A stretch of DNA of 64,000 nucleotides from Apostichopus japonicus (Eukaryota; Echinodermata; Holothuroidea; Aspidochirotida; Stichopodidae), in contig NC_092573.1 of the NCBI RefSeq assembly GCF_037975245.1, forward strand, positions 19,166,265 to 19,230,264. Reading direction: 5' to 3'. The stretch's first letter is position 1. Each line of letters begins with the position of its first letter. The translations under genes and the position numbers were made by a program. Of this stretch, positions 38,801-47,800 are shown piece by piece. A model generated the notes under the pieces. It was not told the DNA's origin, did no database searches, and saw only the letters and a list, made by a program, of their open reading frames with translations.

Positions 38801-41800
38801 CAGAAAGTTAACTTTTTCAGATGGCCGTACGCGGTTTGGGGCGAGTCTTCAATGCCTTTAAGGTAAACTGATTTGAAAAATAAGGAACTAAATAAGGGTT
38901 GGCTGTTTGTAATGTAACATGTTTTCCTATATTTACTACAAAGGATTTTCAAGTACTCAAAGCCACTTCGTACTTTGTCGAAACTCTTGATTGTTGCATT
39001 CAGAATAAGTTAACTGTAATGTAGGAAAGTTTGATGCCAAAACTGATTCATGCAGTGAATTGATACAGTGAATAACCCGGGTACATTTGAAATAGCAAAG
39101 TATAATAACATTAATTCTTAACTAAAAATAGCACATATCCTTTATGAAGATGTGACAACAAGACTCACCTGTAAAATATCCAAGTATTTCTCGGTAGGGA
39201 CGGAAGGTATCTTAAACTGTTTCTTTAAGAGTTCCGAGATCTTGATGTAAAATGCCGTTTTGATATTTTGAATGGCGTCTACACTGTCTGGCCATTTACC
39301 GCTGTCTTCTAAATGACACACAACTAGGATGTAAACAAGATGGAAAACAAAACAATGAACATAACATGCCAACATTTCAGAGAAAAGAGAAGATAATTCA
39401 GAAATTGTTCTGTACGGACATGAAGGTCAAAGGCATGACCAGTGATGTCCAAGACTGATTTGGCAGTGGAGGGGAGTGGGGAGGTTGGTGAAAGGAAGGA
39501 AGAGTGGCAGCAGGGAGACAGGAAGGAAATCTATTCGACACAGTTTCTTCCATTGCAAAAACAAGACTTTATGTGGCAATTTCCTGAAATTATATTTAGC
39601 AAACTCCTCACCTCTGCAGCATGGAATAAATTCTGAACATGGTCCTGTCACCAATGGTAGGATCATCCTTCTGTCCCGGTTGAATGTGCCTTTAGATCTG
39701 GAAGCTTTCATCGGGGGGAAGACCTGGCGAGAGAAATCGTAGACAGAGACAATTCAATGGATGGTTGTTATGGTTCCAGTTGGAAGCAAACATGTCATAT
39801 TCACATTATTAGATCATGTGACAATACCCAAAGCTTTTCCAAACATGTGCCACATTTTGAAGATAAAAGAGGATAAATACATATTTGTGGCAGACTGTGA
39901 TTACAAAAGACAGAGTTAATGAAAACTTAATGAAATCATCTGGATCTGCATGATCGTTATCGTTAGCACTAGAATGTTTGGGACGGCCTAAATTAAGTCT
40001 GACCAGTTTGTGACTGGAAAAGTGGAAAGGTGGAAATTATATAAACAATCATAGGAATACAATGTAAGAATTATAATAGCTATTATTATTGATCTTAATG
40101 AACACATTATTCTGGACAAAAAAAGGTAACAAATTTCCCTAGCTCAATGAAGGTTTTTTTAGTCTCATTTCTTCTACATTTTCCAGAACAGGGCACTCTT
40201 TAATTTTAAATTGATTGAATTCTTCAACAAATTTCCATAACAAAACTGGCATCTTTTGACATGAACATTGAACAATAGTATTTTACCTTTTATCAAAGGA
40301 GGGACCCTTTGGATTTACACAAAACTGGGTTGGGGGTGGGGGGGGGGCACATTCACAGCAGGGACAATGCAGTAAAGAAGGGTTTCAATTCAGGGGTCCA
40401 GTTCCTCATTTCTTGTGCGGGATTATCACCGCCAATTCCAAAATCCTGAAGGATGTATGAAATTACCATTCGGTCAGGAAAAAACCTTTAGGCTTGCCAA
40501 ACATACACTGACCGATGATGTCAGAAATACTGGTGTTTGTCCAATGGACTTACTTCTGTATGTCTAAACACTGGAGATATCCCTTGGACTGAGCTGATAC
40601 CCAGTGGAATGTCTTTGAGTTGGCGGAGGTATTTGCTCAATTCCTGATACGCCGCCATCACCTCCAAATGGTGCTCCTCCCCCGTTCCCAGGGACTGTTT
40701 GGGGTGCACACACTTCCCTGGTTTGAGAAGGTCGTCCAGTTGATCAACGAGAATAGTAACATGTTTGGAGAGCACCCCTACATGCCTAACATGGAATGAA
40801 AACAGGAAAGCAATCCTAAAATCCAAAAATGTAGTAACCAGCTAAAGATGGTACTGACTTTATGCTACTAAGGAGTAACATAAGAATCTGCAGAGCCTTA
40901 TTTACTCTGCATCAACATTAAAATAAAAAGTTTGCAAAGATAAATCAAATTGCTAAATAAATACAAATTTTTTATAACATTTATAAATGTAGAGTGCGCT
41001 CGGTAGTTTATAGCTAACAAAATAACAAAGACATGAAAATTAAGAATGCAAAATGTAAGCACTAAATTATTTGTCTGATCTGGAGAAAAACCCCAAATTT
41101 GATACTTTCTATTTTCCGGCACAATGCCAACAGTTTCAAGTTACCCATAATGCAGTTTCCTTAAAATATAAATAGAAAAGGAAGAAACATACTAATCTAT
41201 TGAATTTTTTCTTACTTCTCCAAAATGAACTTGATTACATGACCACACGTGAGCCTCTTTGAAGCGAGGTCGTCTCCTGGCCAGAGTACCGCTTCACAGA
41301 TTGAACCGTCATGGAATCTTCTCATTTCGCTCTTCTCGCCCCAGAAGGCCTTAAAATCAGCTGCCTGTAAGACAAATATTATTATAGACAGGTGGGTATC
41401 TGTCGGACAGGGATGCGATGGTTCTGTGGTTCTGAACAGTGGCGGAGCGTCCATACAGTCAGTGGGGGTGGGGGGGCGGATGCCCCCCTGACGGACTCAA
41501 ATGGACTGCTGGCGCCCTTTTCAGCTTTTTACCACTTTTTACTTATTCGCGATTATTGACTTTTTTATTGCGCTCTCAAATACCTATTGACATTTGTCAC
41601 ATTTTGTTGGTGTAATTTTCTGACAAAATGGCGATGACACCTATTTATTCTTCGTTTATCTGCAAATTAGTATGGCCCCGAAAGGGTCATTTCCGGCGAT
41701 CTAGGGAGTATCTTTACTCAAAAAATTTCTGTACGCTCCGCGCCAACCTGTGGTGGCGCTCCGCTTAGATAGCGTCAAAAGCACCCCTACACACCATTCT

Positions 41801-44800
41801 CGCGCCCCCGACCAATACCCCTAGCTTCACCACTGGTTCTGAATGCGTGTAACCGAAATATGTAGAATACCGGGTTTGTGCGGTAGAAAGGATCGGTGAA
41901 GTGGAATTATGCGTGACGGAAAAATAACAATTTAGTTAAGAGACAACAATGTTTGGCGTATTAACGATGCTCACCTCTGGAGAATCAGCATTTGGACCTT
42001 TCTCTAGGACATTAAATGAATATTCATCATCGAGCAGGAGGCCAAAGGTCAGACTTGTCAAGCTGGTGTAGTTCACGATTGTACCATATACAGGCCACTG
42101 TAAAAGATGTGTGAAAAAGAGGTAAAATAACAGAGTATGAGCTGATGATGTGGTAACGTCCAAAATACAACAGCATCTCTTAGCTGACGGAACGGGAGAT
42201 AAGAAAAAAGGAGAAAAGATATGGATTCATACAAGAAATATTTGATAAAAATATTTAACACTTCCATATATCACACTTCCATATATCCTTTTATATGGAT
42301 TCATACAAGAAATATTTGAATAAAAAATACTGAACACCTCCATATCCTTTGAGGAAATGAAAAGTGACAAGTGAACCTTGAATGGTAAATTTGTTCAGAC
42401 CCCGCCACCCCCCCCCCCACCGAATGAAAAGAAGAAAAAGAAAAAGAAAAAAAGTTTATTGTTATATAAGACAGAACATGAAATTCTATGTTTAAAACAT
42501 AGATTGTTACATCAGTTCCAACAGAACGCAAACTTCTTGTTACCGTGGGAACTTCCAGTGGTTTCATAGCGATGGTCCTTATTCTATTTCCAAGGGCTTT
42601 TTCCATCAAAGTGACAAAATGGTTCAAGATAGGAAACAGGGTGAGACCCTTTCTATCTATAAGAGCATCTTCCAACTTGAGTTTCTTGCAGTAGCTTTTG
42701 AACCAAGTGACATCTTTTATCCTGAGAAATATAAAATAACTTTGCTTTGGTATCATGAAAAGTACCTGACTTCTTTCTACCGGACATAATATTAACTGTC
42801 ACAGCAGGGGAAATAATAAATGCTATATTTTCCCATTTGTGACTATAGTGTTGTTCAAGGAAAACATAGATCGATTTGTGTACAGCAATACTAGTTTATT
42901 AGGCCATTTTTTTCTTCTTCTTTAGATGGCGCTACACCACAAAGTATATCTTGAGGAGGGTGCTTAACAATAATATCGAAACGTTACAGTGACTATCTCT
43001 GATGGCATTTTAATCCATATAACAGAAATGTGTGACTTTCAGTAGTAAGTGATTACAGAAAACAATTCTGAAATGGTAAAGAAATTTCAGAGCTAGGATG
43101 GAATTTAGGCTTATTTAGCCCTAAGAACTTTATGGCAAGTACAGAGTTGCTTTAATGCAATTGGTTGCATTGCCATGGTAATCCCACCTAGACCAGCCCA
43201 AACATGAGGGTGGCTTGGTGGCTTCTTGCATTGATGTCACCAGAGATATTTTACACCTGGAGAAACTTGGTTCCTTTGGTGGTATAAATGAATATCAACA
43301 GATTTTTCTTGGCTTTAAACAGTTTCAAGAAGATGCATGTAGGCTTTAAGCCTAATACAGAGTACCTAATAGGCAATTAATTGGAATGTAAGATTCGAGG
43401 CAGAATCTTTAGCTACCAGCTCATCAAATGCAGTAAATTCTTGAAAGTTTGCACTGATATTTATCCTAGCTATAAATAAGAGAGATGATTTGCTTTAAAG
43501 GGAAACACTCACTGAATGACTTGATCATACTTCCTACTGAAAGGCACCGAAGTCATACAAAGCAACTGGAAGCTATCCACAGAGGAATCACTAAGGTAAC
43601 CAAGGGTGCATGAAGCTTCAAACTTGACCTGTGCAAGGTAAAACAGCAAAAGACAAACATAGTTAAATTGACTAAAAAACATTGCAGGCTTCGAAAAAAG
43701 TAAGGATGGGTTTTAACAGATCACAGAGCAAACAGAAAGAGTCCAAATGACAAATCATATCAATAATTAATCAATTTATCCATTAATCAATCAATCAATT
43801 AATGTTACCTGTTCATAGGTATTTTTCTTCATCTCTGCGCATAAGTTGAGAAAACCAGTCTGATCGATAAAAACTACCTCATACGCTGAATGGAAATCGT
43901 CTATAGAGGGCAGTGTGCTAGAATCCACTCCTTCTGGATTCAGAGCGATGCCATGTTCTGTCCAGTCACTTTGAGCTATCGGGAGAACAAATGAAAATTA
44001 ACTGATGACATGATTATCGAAGGTGTCCAATAAGGTCGTCGCTTTCTATCTCAGGTTAATCTTAAAGAAGACCTAAAGCATGAGTTTATTGTGTACACTA
44101 ATGGGGATATTATAAGCAAGAGTTTTGTGTGTACACTACATGGGATATTACAAGCATGAGTTTAGTGTGTACACTAAATGGGGATATTATAGAGAGTAAC
44201 CAACCCTACACCATTTGTAGTTTCTCTCAAGTTATTCCAACCCTCAACCTCTCCCCTCCCCCCACACTACCCCCACCCACGGCTATCCCTAATCCACAAT
44301 GACACCTACGATTTCAGTAAAGTTAAGATTATTCTATCATGCCTGGACTTACCCAGATAATGCAGAGTACTCCTGACGATTTGCTGTGTTGTCATTCGTC
44401 GACTCAGTTTCTTCTCTTGCAGCAGGTAAGAAATGAGCATCGCTGCTAAGAAGGTGGAAAAACTGCCTGGACCCTGCAAGAATAGTCAAAAAAGATGTAT
44501 CGTTACTTCTCTACTACTATATATTTATTTTTCTCTACTATACTCCAGATGAGATATCATTTTCAGTGGTAATAACGTATCAAGCAAATTTACCCGTATT
44601 ATACATATTTTGCGATGCTAGGGAAATTTCTCCCTGCTTGGTTTGAGTCAAAATATTTACAAGTTGAAACTTTTGACACAATAGGGTAAGAGGGTGGCTT
44701 AGCTGGATGAAATGCAACCTAATTTCAATGCTCATGGCAGTGTTGTGCACAGGATTGCAATGCTAGGGGAAGGAGGGAACAACTAAATTTTCCCTGACTG

Positions 44801-47800
44801 ATTTAAGTAGGGGCATGGATCTTTATGGAGGACCATAGTCAGATCAAGGTTCTAACATAGTAAGGGGTGTGGCCCTGGGATCACTGAAGCAGACTCCTAT
44901 GTATGTGGTGGTGGGGGGGGGGAGGGTCGTTGGGTCCTCTCCAGAAGTAATAAAAACTTTATACTTCAAATGGTGCATTCCAATATATAGACATATTTAG
45001 ACTTTAAATGAGGTATAAATGCCAGGTTGTGCTAATAAATACTTTTGAAATGTCAAGATATCTCCCCACTGAACTTGATGGTGGTGCCCTACTCCTACCC
45101 CCATCTAGGGGACTGTAATACTGTATTACAATTCTGTAAAATTGGCAGCCAAGTAAGCTTAAAAGTTATTAAAGAACATTGGTGTCTTTCTTTTTATCTC
45201 AGGTTTTTGTTCTTTGATTTCATGGTGCCTCCACAAGACTTCCAAAAAGAACTGGGAAGTCTCCCTTTAGATTCTCTGTAAGTTTTTAAAAATATGTGGG
45301 ACATTTTCCTTCAAACGAATTAAGAATTAGTTAATTTTTCATTCTGTTGGTGTCGCTTAAGTTCCTTAGAATTGCACTGCATCTGAAATAACTGTTCATA
45401 TCAGTGATGTTCCCTTTTATGACAAATTAAATTTGCAGGAACTTGTTTTGGTTCAAACATTTGTAGACTTTTCTTCCACATCAAACACACTCTCCTCCAT
45501 CAGTGAACTAACCTTATCAAGTTCTCTCTGATGAAGCCAAACTCGCAACACCATCAGGCTTTGTTTGAAGCTGGGAAAGTCTCGACTCATTTCAAGAATA
45601 TGCTGCAGATGTTTCTCCATACACATGTCACAGAGGAGTGAAGCATTGTAATGAGGAGTGGTCGGAAATTTCTCTGAAAAGTAAAAGAGATGCTAAACAA
45701 TTATCAGTTTGAAGCAGTCGGTTGGTTAATGTATCATCGCCTGCCATTTAAACATGATAACACCAAATGTTTTACTGTGATGCTAGTTTGTTGTTGAAAT
45801 TCACGACAGGCGTTCGGTAACCTGAACCGCCATGCCTAGGCATACCCAACAGATGTGAATAATACCCTCGAAAATCACAAGATTTGAAGCAGCTTGTACG
45901 TATCATCTCTTCTCATTCTAATAAGAAAATGCAAGATGTATTACAACAGACCTCCCAACAAAATACAGGTATTTTTTAAAGGTTATAAATGAAGAAATAT
46001 GGGTTTTAATAGGCTTTAAACATGATAATAAAAGAATTTAAATGTCCAAAATGAAGTTAATTAGTAACTTACTCACCATCTATGCCGATTTCTGTGGACC
46101 TTATTTGAAAAACCTGACTTACATTAACTATTGTTTGTGAGTCTGTTTTGTATCACTGCATGAATCATGCTTGGAATTCACACCACATGTTCAGTGCAAT
46201 GTGACACAACCCCTTCCACTATGCCTACACATTGCAACAGAAGATATCATTGACATGTTAACAAAAAACATGGCAGTGGTGCTGTGTAACATCTCCTGCA
46301 ATGCACAGAGAATAACAAGCTGCTGCAATACATCTTGATATCACAAAATATGTTTCATATCATAAGACACACTACTTTGCCATGCCCGGGGGTCTACAAC
46401 GATTCCAAGTAGCATTTCTATAATCACTGGCCTTCTTAACAGTATCTGTTTGCTAATTGCCCTGTGTTTTATGTTTCTCTGTACGATACTATCAGGGAAA
46501 AGATTGAATTGAAATCACTTGAATAGATGTGCCTCATTCCATTACAACTTTCATACCTTGCAATGATGTCTTTGACTCTTTACTTACTTGCTTGCTGGAG
46601 TTCTTTTGTTCAAATATACCGGGTATATTCTTAGCTGTCTTGAAACTAAATTCAAATTCATCCTTTGGTTCTGTTGGAAAGCTCCCATCTACTAACGTAT
46701 TATCAAGACCAAAATTAAGATCCTTTACTGTCATGGATCTTGTCTCAAACTACTTGTGCATGTAATATTATCAAGTTGTTACAATATATTCCATAGGAAG
46801 TTTGAGAACCTTACATTACTATTTAACATTACGATTTAACGCTACAAGCATCCATTCTATAAAACTATCTACTCTAATGTTGTTCAAAATTCATCACTCA
46901 TTCAAAGGAGTTGTTTACATTTAAAATATCTCGCCCATTTACCTTCTTCGTCCTGACTGTTCTTGTACCACTGAGAGCGAATGTTGCTCATAATGGGTGC
47001 AAACCTCTCTAATCGGAAGGCAGTATCCCCTGGACACGGGAGGAGCTTAAACGTCACTCTCTTTAAAGATTTCCCTGCAAGAAAAAAAATTAAAGAAAAT
47101 ACCATACTCTATAGTATCATATTAATATCAACAGCAAAGTTCATTCCCCATGTAAATAATGATAACTCCCTCACCTATATCTTTCTTATCTTGTAATTAA
47201 AGCAAGCAAGATGGCAGAATTTGTTCATAAATGAACATTTTCAATCCATAGTGAAAGTACCTTTTAAGATGACAGACAGCATAGGTCTTAAGTGGTCCCC
47301 ATTGCTGAACGTGTAGGACATGTCTTCAACGATGTCATGACCATACAGATGTGATGCTATATATGCACTGTAGAGCGCCCTCTTGTGGTGATAGCGAAAA
47401 TTCAAGTAGTCCTTTGCATGAATGACAGTCTGTTGGCAAAACAGAAAGAAAGTGAGTTTCATGTATTTGCATTTTGTTTTGTATGGCAAACATTTTCTGT
47501 GAGAACAATATGTCTTACATTTCAAATGAAAACTCTCATAATGTGATGAGGAGTGTGATGAAAGGGAGGGGGGGGGGGGATAGGAAAGGAAAAATTGCCC
47601 TTTAGTAATTAAGTTCATTGAATTGTTGCTCTACTTGATACAAAAGAATTTTGCTTCCTAGAATGCATTGCTGATCTTGTCACTAATTCTCAGCATATAC
47701 ACACTTTCTAGTTAAATGCATTGACCTGCTTCAAAATATATGTTACTTTATTCATTTCATATTACACCAATAAATAATATTTTTTATTTTTTCATTAGAC

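Noticed and set aside
41212-41491. Plus-strand 80-codon frame opposite NOL6 exon 12
   Set aside because: Antisense shadow of a conserved exon running into a MITE.
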